Shown here: positions 30,231 through 44,620 of the stretch, one piece after another
Layout of the letters: every line of letters begins with the position of its first letter
Numbering within the stretch: the stretch's first letter is position 1
Source: Megachile rotundata
Lineage: Eukaryota; Arthropoda; Insecta; Hymenoptera; Megachilidae
NCBI RefSeq assembly: GCF_050947335.1
Contig: NW_027473825.1
Span: 1 to 64,000, forward strand
Reading direction: 5' to 3'
DNA: 64,000 nt
The notes under the pieces: generated by a model
What the model saw: only the letters and a program-made list of their open reading frames with translations
Told to the model about the DNA's origin: nothing
Database searches by the model: none
Translations under genes and position numbers: made by a program

Positions 30231-33200
30231 TCATATAAGCATAATATGGCTAATAACATGAGTTAGATTGATAATAATAAGAGTAGTGAGTATAGTAATT
30301 GTCGTTCTATCGATCATATAAGCATAATGCGGCTAATAATATGAGTTAGATTGATAATAATAAGAGTAGTGCGTATAGTTATTGTCGTTCTATCGATCAT
30401 ATAAGCGTAATACGGCTAATAATATGAGTTAGATTGATAATAGTAAGAGTAATAAGTATAGTAATTGTCGTTCTATCGATCATTTAAGCATAATATGGCT
30501 AATAATATGAGTTAGATTGATAATAATAAGAGTAATGAGCATAGTAATTGTAGTTCTATCGATCGTATCTGCATAATATGGTTAATAATATGAGTTAGAT
30601 GGATAATAGTAAGAGTAATAAGTATAGTAATTGTCGTTCTATCGATCATATAAGCACAATATGGCTAATAATATGAGTTAGATTGATAATAGTAAGAGTA
30701 ATAAGTATAGTAATTGTCGTTCTGTCGATCATATAAGCATAATATGGCTAATAATATGAGTTAGATTGATAATAATAAGAGTAGTGAGTATAGTAATCGT
30801 CGTTCTATCGATCATATAAGCATAATACGGCTAATAATATGAGTTAGATTGATAATAATAAGTGTAATAAGTATAGTAATTGTCGTTCTATCGATCATTT
30901 AAGCATAATACGGCTAATAATATGAGTTAGATTGATAATAATAAGAGTAATAAGTATAGTAATTGTAGTTCTATCGATCGTATCTGCATAATATGGTTAA
31001 TAATATGAGTTAGATTCATAATAATAAGAGTAATAAGTATAGTAATTGTCGTTCTATCGATCATTTAAGCATAATATGGCTAATAATATGAGTTAGGTTG
31101 ATAATAGTAAGAGTAGTGAGTATAGTAATTGTCGTTCTATCGATCATATAAGCATAATATGGCTAATAATATGAGTAAGTTTGATAATAATAATAGTAAT
31201 AAGTATAGTAATAGTCGTTCTATCGATCATTTAAGCATAATATGGCTAATAATATGAGTTAGATTGGTAATAATAAGAGTAATAAGTATAGTAAATGTCG
31301 TGCTATCGATCATATCTGCCTAATATGGTTAATAACATGAGTTAGATCGATAATGATAAGAGTAATAAGTACAGTAATTGTCGTTCTATCGATCATATAT
31401 GCATAATATGGCTAATAATATGAGTTAGATTGATAATAATGAGAGTAATGAGTATAGTAATTGTAGTTCTATGGATCATATCTGCATAATATGGTTAATA
31501 ATATGAGTTAGATTCATAATAATAAGAGTAATAAGTATAGTAATTTTCGTTCTATCGATCATTTAAGCATAATATGTCTAATAATATGAGTTAGGTTGAT
31601 AAAAATAAGAATAATAAGTATAGTAATTGTCGTTCTGTCGATCATATAAGCATAATATGGCTAATAATATGAGTTAGAATGATAATAATAAGAGTAATAA
31701 GTACAGTAATTGTCGTTCTATCGATCATATATGCATAATATGGCTCATAATATGAGTTAGATTGATAATAGTAAGTGTAATAAGTATAGTAATTGTCGTT
31801 CTATCGATCATATATGCATAATATGGCTAATAATATGAGTTAGATTGATAATAGTAAGAGTAATAAGTATAGTAATTGTCGTTCTATCGATCATATAAGC
31901 ACAATATGGCTAATAATATGAGTTAGATTGATAATAGTAAGAGTAATAAGTATAGTAATTGTCGTTCTGTCGATCATATAAGCATAATATGGCTAATAAC
32001 ATGAGTTAGATTGATAATAATAAGAGTAGTGAGTATAGTAATTGTCGTTCTATCGATCATATAAGCATAATGCGGCTAATAATATGAGTTAGATTGATAA
32101 TAATAAGAGTAGTGCGTATAGTTATTGTCGTTCTATCGATCATATAAGCGTAATACGGCTAATAATATGAGTTAGATTGATAATAGTAAGAGTAATAAGT
32201 ATAGTAATTGTCGTTCTATCGATCATTTAAGCATAATATGGCTAATAATATGAGTTAGATTGATAATAATAAGAGTAATGAGCATAGTAATTGTAGTTCT
32301 ATCGATCGTATCTGCATAATATGGTTAATAATATGAGTTAGATGGATAATAGTAAGAGTAATAAGTATAGTAATTGTCGTTCTATCGATCATATAAGCAC
32401 AATATGGCTAATAATATGAGTTAGATTGATAATAGTAAGAGTAATAAGTATAGTAATTGTCGTTCTGTCGATCATATAAGCATAATATGGCTAATAATAT
32501 GAGTTAGATTGATAATAATAAGAGTAGTGAGTATAGTAATCGTCGTTCTATCGATCATATAAGCATAATACGGCTAATAATATGAGTTAGATTGATAATA
32601 ATAAGTGTAATAAGTATAGTAATTGTCGTTCTATCGATCATTTAAGCATAATACGGCTAATAATATGAGTTAGATTGATAATAATAAGAGTAATAAGTAT
32701 AGTAATTGTAGTTCTATCGATCGTATCTGCATAATATGGTTAATAATATGAGTTAGATTCATAATAATAAGAGTAATAAGTATAGTAATTGTCGTTCTAT
32801 CGATCATTTAAGCATAATATGGCTAATAATATGAGTTAGGTTGATAATAGTAAGAGTAGTGAGTATAGTAATTGTCGTTCTATCGATCATATAAGCATAA
32901 TATGGCTAATAATATGAGTAAGTTTGATAATAATAATAGTAATAAGTATAGTAATAGTCGTTCTATCGATCATTTAAGCATAATATGGCTAATAATATGA
33001 GTTAGATTGGTAATAATAAGAGTAATAAGTATAGTAAATGTCGTGCTATCGATCATATCTGCCTAATATGGTTAATAACATGAGTTAGATCGATAATGAT
33101 AAGAGTAATAAGTACAGTAATTGTCGTTCTATCGATCATATATGCATAATATGGCTAATAATATGAGTTAGATTGATAATAATGAGAGTAATGAGTATAG

Positions 33201-33440
33201 TAATTGTAGTTCTATGGATCATATCTGCATAATATGGTTAATAATATGAGTTAGATTCATAATAATAAGAGTAATAAGTATAGTAATTTTCGTTCTATCG
33301 ATCATTTAAGCATAATATGTCTAATAATATGAGTTAGGTTGATAAAAATAAGAATAATAAGTATAGTAATTGTCGTTCTGTCGATCATATAAGCATAATA
33401 TGGCTAATAATATGAGTTAGAATGATAATAATAAGAGTAA
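28250..33440 (+). repeat. Three tandem copies of a 21-monomer (1743 bp) unit
   Basis: The rare atggataata variant occurs at 28856, 30599 and 32342, and the atagtaaatg variant at 29545, 31288 and 33031. Each step is exactly 1743 bp, or 21 x 83. Units start near the ggctcataatatgag variant at about 28256, 29999 and 31742. The third copy ends where the aatgataata monomer (about 33420) is followed by a catttaag-type monomer instead of an atatatg-type one. The copies appear identical or nearly so by eye, making this one of the youngest amplifications in the window. Confidence 0.88.
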
Positions 33441-33834
33441 TAAGTATAGTAATTGTCGTTCTATCGATCATTTAAGCATAATACGGCTAATAATATGAGT
33501 TAGATTAATAATAATAAGAGTAATAAGTATAGTAATTGTAGTTCTATCGATCGTATCTGCATAATATGGTTAATAATATGAGTTAGATTCATAATAATAA
33601 GAGTAATAAGTATAGTAATTGTCGTTCTATCGATCATTTAAGCATAATATGGCTAATAATATGAGTTAGATTGATAATAATAACAGTAATAAGTACAGTA
33701 ATTGTCGTTCTATCGATAATATAAGCATAATATGGCTAATAATATGAGTTAGATTGATAATAATAACAGTAATAAGTACAGTAATTGTCGTTCTATCGAT
33801 AATATAAGCATAATATGGCTAATAATATGAGTTA

Positions 33835-36800
33835 GATCGATAATGATAAGAGTAATAAGTACAGTAATTGTCGTTCTATCGATCATATATGCATAATATG
33901 GCTCATAATATGAGTTAGATTGATAATAGTAAGAGTAATAAGTATAGTAATTGTCGTTCTATCGATCATATAAGCATAATATGGCTAATAATATGAGTTA
34001 GATTGATAATAGTAAGTGTAATAAGTATAGTAATTGTCGTTCTATCGATCATATATGCATAATATGGCTAATAATATGAGTTAGATTGATAATAGTAAGA
34101 GTAATAAGTATAGTAATTGTCGTTCTATCGATCATATAAGCACAATATGGCTAATAATATGAGTTAGATTGATAATAGTAAGAGTAATAAGTATAGTAAT
34201 TGTCGTTCTGTCGATCATATAAGCATAATATGGCTAATAATATGAGTTAGATTGATAATAATAAGAGTAATGAGCATAGTAATTGTAGTTCTATCGGTCG
34301 TATCTGCATAATATGGTTAATAATATGAGTTAGATTGATAATAATAAGAGTAATGAGTATAGTAATTGTCGTTCTATCGATCATATATGCATAACATGGC
34401 TAATAATATGAGTTAGATTGATAATAGTAAGAGTAATAAGTATAGTAATTGTCGTTCTATCGATCATATAAGCACAATATGGCTAATAATATGAGTTAGA
34501 TTGATAATAGTAAGAGTAATAAGTATAGTAATTGTCGTTCTGTCGATCATATAAGCATAATATGGCTAATAATATGAGTTAGATTGATAATAGTAAGAGT
34601 AATAAGTATAGTAATTGTCGTTCTATCGATCATATAAGCACAATATGGCTAATAATATGAGTTAGATTGATAATAGTAAGAGTAATAAGTATAGTAATTG
34701 TCGTTCTGTCGATCATATAAGCATAATATGGCTAATAATATGAGTTAGATTGATAATAATAAGAGTAGTGAGTATAGTAATTGTCGTTCTATCGATCATA
34801 TTAGCATAATACGGCTAATAATATGAGTTAGATTGATAATAATAAGAGAAATGAGTATAGTAATTGTAGTTCTATCGATCATATTTGCATAATATGGTTA
34901 ATAATATGAGTTAGATTCATAATAATAAGAGTAATAAGTATAGTAATTGTCGTTCTATCGATCATATAAGCATAATATGGCTAATAATATGAGTTAGATC
35001 GATAATGATAAGAGTAATAAGTACAGTAATTGTCGTTCTATCGATCATATATGCATAACATGGCTAATAATATGAGTTAGATTGATAATAGTAAGAGTAA
35101 TAAGTATAGTAATTGTCGTTCTATCGATCATATAAGCACAATATGGCTAATAATATGAGTTAGATTGATAATAGTAAGAGTAATAAGTATAGTAATTGTC
35201 GTTCTGTCGATCATATAAGCATAATATGGCTAATAATATGAGTTAGATTGATAATAATAAGAGTAGTGAGTATAGTAATTGTCGTTCTATCGATCATATA
35301 AGCATAATGCGGCTAATAATATGAGTTAGATTGATAATAATAAGAGTAATAAGTATAGTAATTGTCGTTCTATCGATCATTTAAGCATAATACGGCTAAT
35401 AATATGAGTAAGATTGATAATAATAAGAGTAATAAGTATAGTAATTGTAGTTCTATCGATCGTATCTGCATAATATGGTTAATAATATGAGTTAGATTCA
35501 TAATAATAAGAGTAATAAGTATAGTAATTGTCGTTCTATCGATCATTTAAGCATAATATGGCTAATAATATGAGTTAGATTGATAATAATAACAGTAATA
35601 AGTACAGTAATTGTCGTTCTATCGATAATATAAGCATAATATGGCTAATAATATGAGTTAGATTGATAATAATAACAGTAATAAGTACAGTAATTGTCGT
35701 TCTAGCGATAATATAAGCATAATATGGCTAATAATATGAGTTAGATCGATAATGATAAGAGTAATAAGTACAGTAATTGTCGTTCTATCGATCATATATG
35801 CATAATATGGCCCATAATATGAGTTAGATTGATAATAGTAATAGTAATAAGTATAGTAATTGTCGTTCTATCGATCATATAAGCATAATATGGCTAATAA
35901 TATGAGTTAGATTGATAATAGTAAGTGTAATAAGTATAGTAATTGTCGTTCTATCGATCATATATGCATAATATGGCTAATAATATGAGTTAGATTGATA
36001 ATAGTAAGAGTAATAAGTATAGTAATTGTCGTTCTATCGATCATATAAGCACAATATGGCTAATAATATGAGTTAGATTGATAATAGTAAGAGTAATAAG
36101 TATAGTAATTGTCGTTCTGTCGATCATATAAGCATAATATGGCTAATAATATGAGTTAGATTGATAATAATAAGAGTAATGAGCATAGTAATTGTAGTTC
36201 TATCGATCATATAAGCATAATACGGCTAATAATATGAGTTAGATTGATAATAATGCGAGTAATAAGTATAGTAATTGTCGTTCTATCGATCATTTAAGCA
36301 TAATATGGCTAATAATATGAGTTAGATTGATAATAATAAGAGTAATGAGCATAGTAATTGTAGTTCTATCGGTCGTATCTGCATAATATGGTTAATAATA
36401 TGAGTTAGATTGATAATAATAAGAGTAATGAGTATAGTAATTGTAGTTCTATCGATCATATCTGCATAATATGGTTAATAATATGAGTTAGATTCATAAT
36501 AGTAAGAGTAATAAGTATAGTAATTGTCGTTCTGTCGATCATATAAGCATAATATGGCTAATAATATGAGTTAGATTGATAATAGTAAGTGTAATAAGTA
36601 TAGTAATTGTCGTTCTATCGATCATATATGCATAATATGGCTAATAATATGAGTTAGATTGATAATAGTAAGAGTAATAAGTATAGTAATTGTCGTTCTA
36701 TCGATCATATAAGCACAATACGGCTAATAATATGAGTTAGATTGATAATAGTAAGAGTAATAAGTATAGTAATTGTCGTTCTGTCGATCATATAAGCATA

Positions 36801-39800
36801 ATATGGCTAATAATATGAGTTAGATTGATAATAATAAGAGTAGTGAGTATAGTAATTGTCGTTCTATCGATCATATTAGCATAATACGGCTAATAATATG
36901 AGTTAGATTGATAATAATGCGAGTAATAAGTATAGTAATTGTCGTTCTATCGATCATTTAAGCATAATATGGCTAATAATATGAGTTAGATTGATAATAA
37001 TAAGAGTAATGAGCATAGTAATTGTAGTTCTATCGGTCGTATCTGCATAATATGGTTAATAATATGAGTTAGATTCATAATAATAAGAGTAATAAGTATA
37101 GTAATTGTCGTTCTATCGATCATATAAGCATAATATGGCTAATAATATGAGTTAGATCGATAATGATAAGAGTAATAAGTACAGTAATTGTCGTTCTATC
37201 GATCATATATGCATAACATGGCTAATAATATGAGTTAGATTGATAATAGTAAGAGTAATAAGTATAGTAATTGTCGTCCTATCGATCATATAAGCACAAT
37301 ATGGCTAATAATATGAGTTAGATTGATAATAGTAAGAGTAATAAGTATAGTAATTGTCGTTCTGTCGATCATATAAGCATAATATGGCTAATAATATGAG
37401 TTAGATTGATAATAATAAGAGTAGTGAGTATAGTAATTGTCGTTCTATCGATCATATAAGCATAATGCGGCTAATAATATGAGTTAGATTGATAATAATA
37501 AGAGTAATAAGTATAGTAATTGTCGTTCTATCGATCATTTAAGCATAATACGGCTAATAATATGAGTTAGATTGATAATAATAAGAGTAATAAGTATAGT
37601 AATTGTAGTTCTATCGATCGTATCTACATAATATGGTTAATAATATGAGTTAGATTCATAATAATAAGAGTAATAAGTATAGTAATTGTCGTTCTATCGA
37701 TCATTTAAGCATAATATGGCTAATAATATGAGTTAGGTTGATAATAGTAAGAGTAGTGAGTATAGTAATTGTCGTTCTATCGATCATATAAGCATAATAT
37801 GGCTAATAACATGAGTAAGTTTGATAATAATAATAGTAATAAGTATAGTAATAGTCGTTCTATCGATCATTTAAGCATAATATGGCTAATAATATGAGTT
37901 AGATTGGTAATAATAAGAGTAATAAGTATAGTAATTGTCGTTCTATCGATCATTTAAGCATAATATGGCTAATAATATGAGTTAGGTTGATAATAATGAG
38001 AGTAATGAGTATAGTAATTGTAGTTCTATGGATCATATCTGCATAATATGGTTAATAATATGAGTTAGATTCATAATAATAAGAGTAATAAGTATAGTAA
38101 TTGTCGTTCTATCGATCATTTAAGCATAATATGGCTAATAATATGAGTTAGATTGATAATAATAACAGTAATAAGTACAGTAATTGTCGTTCTATCGATA
38201 ATATAAGCATAATATGGCTAATAATATGAGTTAGATTGATAATAATAACAGTAATAAGTATAGTAATTGTCGTTCTGTCGATCATATAAGCATAATATGG
38301 CTAATAATATGTGTTAGATTGATAATAATAAGAGTAATGAGCATAGTAATTGTAGTTCTATCGGTCGTATCTGCATAATATGGTTAATAATATGAGTTAG
38401 ATTGATAATAATAAGAGTAATGAGTATAGTAATTGTAGTTCTATCGATCATATCTGCATAATATGGTTAATAATATGAGTTAGATTCATAATAGTAAGAG
38501 TAATAAGTATAGTAATTGTCGTTCTGTCGATCATATAAGCATAATATGGCTAATAATATGAGTTAGATTGATAATAGTAAGTGTAATAAGTATAGTAATT
38601 GTCGTTCTATCGATCATATATGCATAATATGGCTAATAATATGAGTTAGATTGATAATAGTAAGAGTAATAAGTATAGTAATTGTCGTTCTATCGATCAT
38701 ATAAGCACAATATGGCTAATAATATGAGTTAGATTGATAATAGTAAGAGTAATAAGTATAGTAATTGTCGTTCTGTCGATCATATAAGCACAATATGGCT
38801 AATAATATGAGTTAGATTGATAATAGTAAGAGTAATAAGTATAGTAATTGTCGTTCTGTCGATCATATAAGCATAATATGGCTAATAATATGCGTTAGAT
38901 TGATAATAATAAGAGTAGTGAGTATAGTAATTGTCGTTCTATCGATCATATAAGCATAATGCGGCTAATAATATGAGTTAGATTGATAATAATAAGAGTA
39001 ATAAGTATAGTAATTGTCGTTCTATCGATCATTTAAGCATAATATGGATAATTATATGAGTTAGATTGATAATAATAAGAGTAATAAGTATAGTAATTGT
39101 CGTTCTATCGATCATATAAGCATAATATGGCTAATAACATGAGTTAGATCGATAATGATAAGAGTAATAAGTACAGTAATTGTCGTTCTATCGATCATAT
39201 ATCCATAATATGGCTAATAATATGAGTTAGATCGATAATGATAAGAGTAATAAGTACAGTAATTGTCGTTCTATCGATCATATATGCATAATATGGCTCA
39301 TAATATGAGTTAGATTGATAATAGTAAGAGTAATAAGTATAGTAATTGTCGTTCTATCGATCATATAAGCATAATATGGCTAATAATATGAGTTAGATTG
39401 ATAATAGTAAGTGTAATAAGTATAGTAATTGTCGTTCTATCGATCATATATGCATAATATGGCTAATAATATGAGTTAGATTGATAATAGTAAGAGTAAT
39501 AAGTATAGTAATTGTCGTTCTATCGATCATATAAGCACAATATGGCTAATAATATGAGTTAGATTGATAATAGTAAGAGTAATAAGTATAGTAATTGTCG
39601 TTCTGTCGATCATATAAGCATAATATGGCTAATAATATGAGTTAGATTGATAATAATAAGAGTAATGAGCATAGTAATTGTAGTTCTATCGGTCGTATCT
39701 GCATAATATGGTTAATAATATGAGTTAGATTGATAATAATAAGAGTAATGAGTATAGTAATTGTCGTTCTATCGATCATATATGCATAACATGGCTAATA

Positions 39801-42800
39801 ATATGAGTTAGATTGATAATAGTAAGAGTAATAAGTATAGTAATTGTCGTTCTATCGATCATATAAGCACAATATGGCTAATAATATGAGTTAGATTGAT
39901 AATAGTAAGAGTAATAAGTATAGTAATTGTCGTTCTGTCGATCATATAAGCATAATATGGCTAATAATATGAGTTAGATTGATAATAGTAAGAGTAATAA
40001 GTATAGTAATTGTCGTTCTATCGATCATATAAGCACAATATGGCTAATAATATGAGTTAGATTGATAATAGTAAGAGTAATAAGTATAGTAATTGTCGTT
40101 CTGTCGATCATATAAGCATAATATGGCTAATAATATGAGTTAGATTGATAATAATAAGAGTAGTGAGTATAGTAATTGTCGTTCTATCGATCATATTAGC
40201 ATAATACGGCTAATAATATGAGTTAGATTGATAATAATAAGAGAAATGAGTATAGTAATTGTAGTTCTATCGATCATATTTGCATAATATGGTTAATAAT
40301 ATGAGTTAGATTCATAATAATAAGAGTAATAAGTATAGTAATTGTCGTTCTATCGATCATATAAGCATAATATGGCTAATAATATGAGTTAGATCGATAA
40401 TGATAAGAGTAATAAGTACAGTAATTGTCGTTCTATCGATCATATATGCATAACATGGCTAATAATATGAGTTAGATTGATAATAGTAAGAGTAATAAGT
40501 ATAGTAATTGTCGTTCTATCGATCATATAAGCACAATATGGCTAATAATATGAGTTAGATTGATAATAGTAAGAGTAATAAGTATAGTAATTGTCGTTCT
40601 GTCGATCATATAAGCATAATATGGCTAATAATATGAGTTAGATTGATAATAATAAGAGTAGTGAGTATAGTAATTGTCGTTCTATCGATCATATAAGCAT
40701 AATGCGGCTAATAATATGAGTTAGATTGATAATAATAAGAGTAATAAGTATAGTAATTGTCGTTCTATCGATCATTTAAGCATAATACGGCTAATAATAT
40801 GAGTAAGATTGATAATAATAAGAGTAATAAGTATAGTAATTGTAGTTCTATCGATCGTATCTGCATAATATGGTTAATAATATGAGTTAGATTCATAATA
40901 ATAAGAGTAATAAGTATAGTAATTGTCGTTCTATCGATCATTTAAGCATAATATGGCTAATAATATGAGTTAGATTGATAATAATAACAGTAATAAGTAC
41001 AGTAATTGTCGTTCTATCGATAATATAAGCATAATATGGCTAATAATATGAGTTAGATTGATAATAATAACAGTAATAAGTACAGTAATTGTCGTTCTAG
41101 CGATAATATAAGCATAATATGGCTAATAATATGAGTTAGATCGATAATGATAAGAGTAATAAGTACAGTAATTGTCGTTCTATCGATCATATATGCATAA
41201 TATGGCCCATAATATGAGTTAGATTGATAATAGTAATAGTAATAAGTATAGTAATTGTCGTTCTATCGATCATATAAGCATAATATGGCTAATAATATGA
41301 GTTAGATTGATAATAGTAAGTGTAATAAGTATAGTAATTGTCGTTCTATCGATCATATATGCATAATATGGCTAATAATATGAGTTAGATTGATAATAGT
41401 AAGAGTAATAAGTATAGTAATTGTCGTTCTATCGATCATATAAGCACAATATGGCTAATAATATGAGTTAGATTGATAATAGTAAGAGTAATAAGTATAG
41501 TAATTGTCGTTCTGTCGATCATATAAGCATAATATGGCTAATAATATGAGTTAGATTGATAATAATAAGAGTAATGAGCATAGTAATTGTAGTTCTATCG
41601 ATCATATAAGCATAATACGGCTAATAATATGAGTTAGATTGATAATAATGCGAGTAATAAGTATAGTAATTGTCGTTCTATCGATCATTTAAGCATAATA
41701 TGGCTAATAATATGAGTTAGATTGATAATAATAAGAGTAATGAGCATAGTAATTGTAGTTCTATCGGTCGTATCTGCATAATATGGTTAATAATATGAGT
41801 TAGATTGATAATAATAAGAGTAATGAGTATAGTAATTGTAGTTCTATCGATCATATCTGCATAATATGGTTAATAATATGAGTTAGATTCATAATAGTAA
41901 GAGTAATAAGTATAGTAATTGTCGTTCTGTCGATCATATAAGCATAATATGGCTAATAATATGAGTTAGATTGATAATAGTAAGTGTAATAAGTATAGTA
42001 ATTGTCGTTCTATCGATCATATATGCATAATATGGCTAATAATATGAGTTAGATTGATAATAGTAAGAGTAATAAGTATAGTAATTGTCGTTCTATCGAT
42101 CATATAAGCACAATACGGCTAATAATATGAGTTAGATTGATAATAGTAAGAGTAATAAGTATAGTAATTGTCGTTCTGTCGATCATATAAGCATAATATG
42201 GCTAATAATATGAGTTAGATTGATAATAATAAGAGTAGTGAGTATAGTAATTGTCGTTCTATCGATCATATTAGCATAATACGGCTAATAATATGAGTTA
42301 GATTGATAATAATGCGAGTAATAAGTATAGTAATTGTCGTTCTATCGATCATTTAAGCATAATATGGCTAATAATATGAGTTAGATTGATAATAATAAGA
42401 GTAATGAGCATAGTAATTGTAGTTCTATCGGTCGTATCTGCATAATATGGTTAATAATATGAGTTAGATTCATAATAATAAGAGTAATAAGTATAGTAAT
42501 TGTCGTTCTATCGATCATATAAGCATAATATGGCTAATAATATGAGTTAGATCGATAATGATAAGAGTAATAAGTACAGTAATTGTCGTTCTATCGATCA
42601 TATATGCATAACATGGCTAATAATATGAGTTAGATTGATAATAGTAAGAGTAATAAGTATAGTAATTGTCGTCCTATCGATCATATAAGCACAATATGGC
42701 TAATAATATGAGTTAGATTGATAATAGTAAGAGTAATAAGTATAGTAATTGTCGTTCTGTCGATCATATAAGCATAATATGGCTAATAATATGAGTTAGA

Positions 42801-44620
42801 TTGATAATAATAAGAGTAGTGAGTATAGTAATTGTCGTTCTATCGATCATATAAGCATAATGCGGCTAATAATATGAGTTAGATTGATAATAATAAGAGT
42901 AATAAGTATAGTAATTGTCGTTCTATCGATCATTTAAGCATAATACGGCTAATAATATGAGTTAGATTGATAATAATAAGAGTAATAAGTATAGTAATTG
43001 TAGTTCTATCGATCGTATCTACATAATATGGTTAATAATATGAGTTAGATTCATAATAATAAGAGTAATAAGTATAGTAATTGTCGTTCTATCGATCATT
43101 TAAGCATAATATGGCTAATAATATGAGTTAGGTTGATAATAGTAAGAGTAGTGAGTATAGTAATTGTCGTTCTATCGATCATATAAGCATAATATGGCTA
43201 ATAACATGAGTAAGTTTGATAATAATAATAGTAATAAGTATAGTAATAGTCGTTCTATCGATCATTTAAGCATAATATGGCTAATAATATGAGTTAGATT
43301 GGTAATAATAAGAGTAATAAGTATAGTAATTGTCGTTCTATCGATCATTTAAGCATAATATGGCTAATAATATGAGTTAGGTTGATAATAATGAGAGTAA
43401 TGAGTATAGTAATTGTAGTTCTATGGATCATATCTGCATAATATGGTTAATAATATGAGTTAGATTCATAATAATAAGAGTAATAAGTATAGTAATTGTC
43501 GTTCTATCGATCATTTAAGCATAATATGGCTAATAATATGAGTTAGATTGATAATAATAACAGTAATAAGTACAGTAATTGTCGTTCTATCGATAATATA
43601 AGCATAATATGGCTAATAATATGAGTTAGATTGATAATAATAACAGTAATAAGTATAGTAATTGTCGTTCTGTCGATCATATAAGCATAATATGGCTAAT
43701 AATATGTGTTAGATTGATAATAATAAGAGTAATGAGCATAGTAATTGTAGTTCTATCGGTCGTATCTGCATAATATGGTTAATAATATGAGTTAGATTGA
43801 TAATAATAAGAGTAATGAGTATAGTAATTGTAGTTCTATCGATCATATCTGCATAATATGGTTAATAATATGAGTTAGATTCATAATAGTAAGAGTAATA
43901 AGTATAGTAATTGTCGTTCTGTCGATCATATAAGCATAATATGGCTAATAATATGAGTTAGATTGATAATAGTAAGTGTAATAAGTATAGTAATTGTCGT
44001 TCTATCGATCATATATGCATAATATGGCTAATAATATGAGTTAGACTGATAATAGTAAGAGTAATAAGTATAGTAATTGTCGTTCTATCGATCATATAAG
44101 CACAATATGGCTAATAATATGAGTTAGATTGATAATAGTAAGAGTAATAAGTATAGTAATTGTCGTTCTGTCGATCATATAAGCACAATATGGCTAATAA
44201 TATGAGTTAGATTGATAATAGTAAGAGTAATAAGTATAGTAATTGTCGTTCTGTCGATCATATAAGCATAATATGGCTAATAATATGCGTTAGATTGATA
44301 ATAATAAGAGTAGTGAGTATAGTAATTGTCGTTCTATCGATCATATAAGCATAATGCGGCTAATAATATGAGTTAGATTGATAATAATAAGAGTAATAAG
44401 TATAGTAATTGTCGTTCTATCGATCATTTAAGCATAATATGGATAATTATATGAGTTAGATTGATAATAATAAGAGTAATAAGTATAGTAATTGTCGTTC
44501 TATCGATCATATAAGCATAATATGGCTAATAACATGAGTTAGATCGATAATGATAAGAGTAATAAGTACAGTAATTGTCGTTCTATCGATCATATATCCA
44601 TAATATGGCTAATAATATGA
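33835..44620 (+). repeat. Nearly perfect 65-monomer (5395 bp) tandem duplication
   Basis: Copy 1 spans about 33835-39229 and copy 2 about 39230-44620, offset exactly 5395 bp (65 x 83). Markers at this offset: gagtaagattg at 35406/40801, tatggcccat with cccat at 35811/41206, and cacaatacgg at 36714/42109. One visible difference is gattgat near 38649 against gactgat at 44044. The gact form is the one shared with 2046 and 11840, so copy 1 probably carries the derived base or was converted. The junction near 39200-39230 joins an atatccataat monomer to an agatcgataatg one. Confidence 0.88.
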
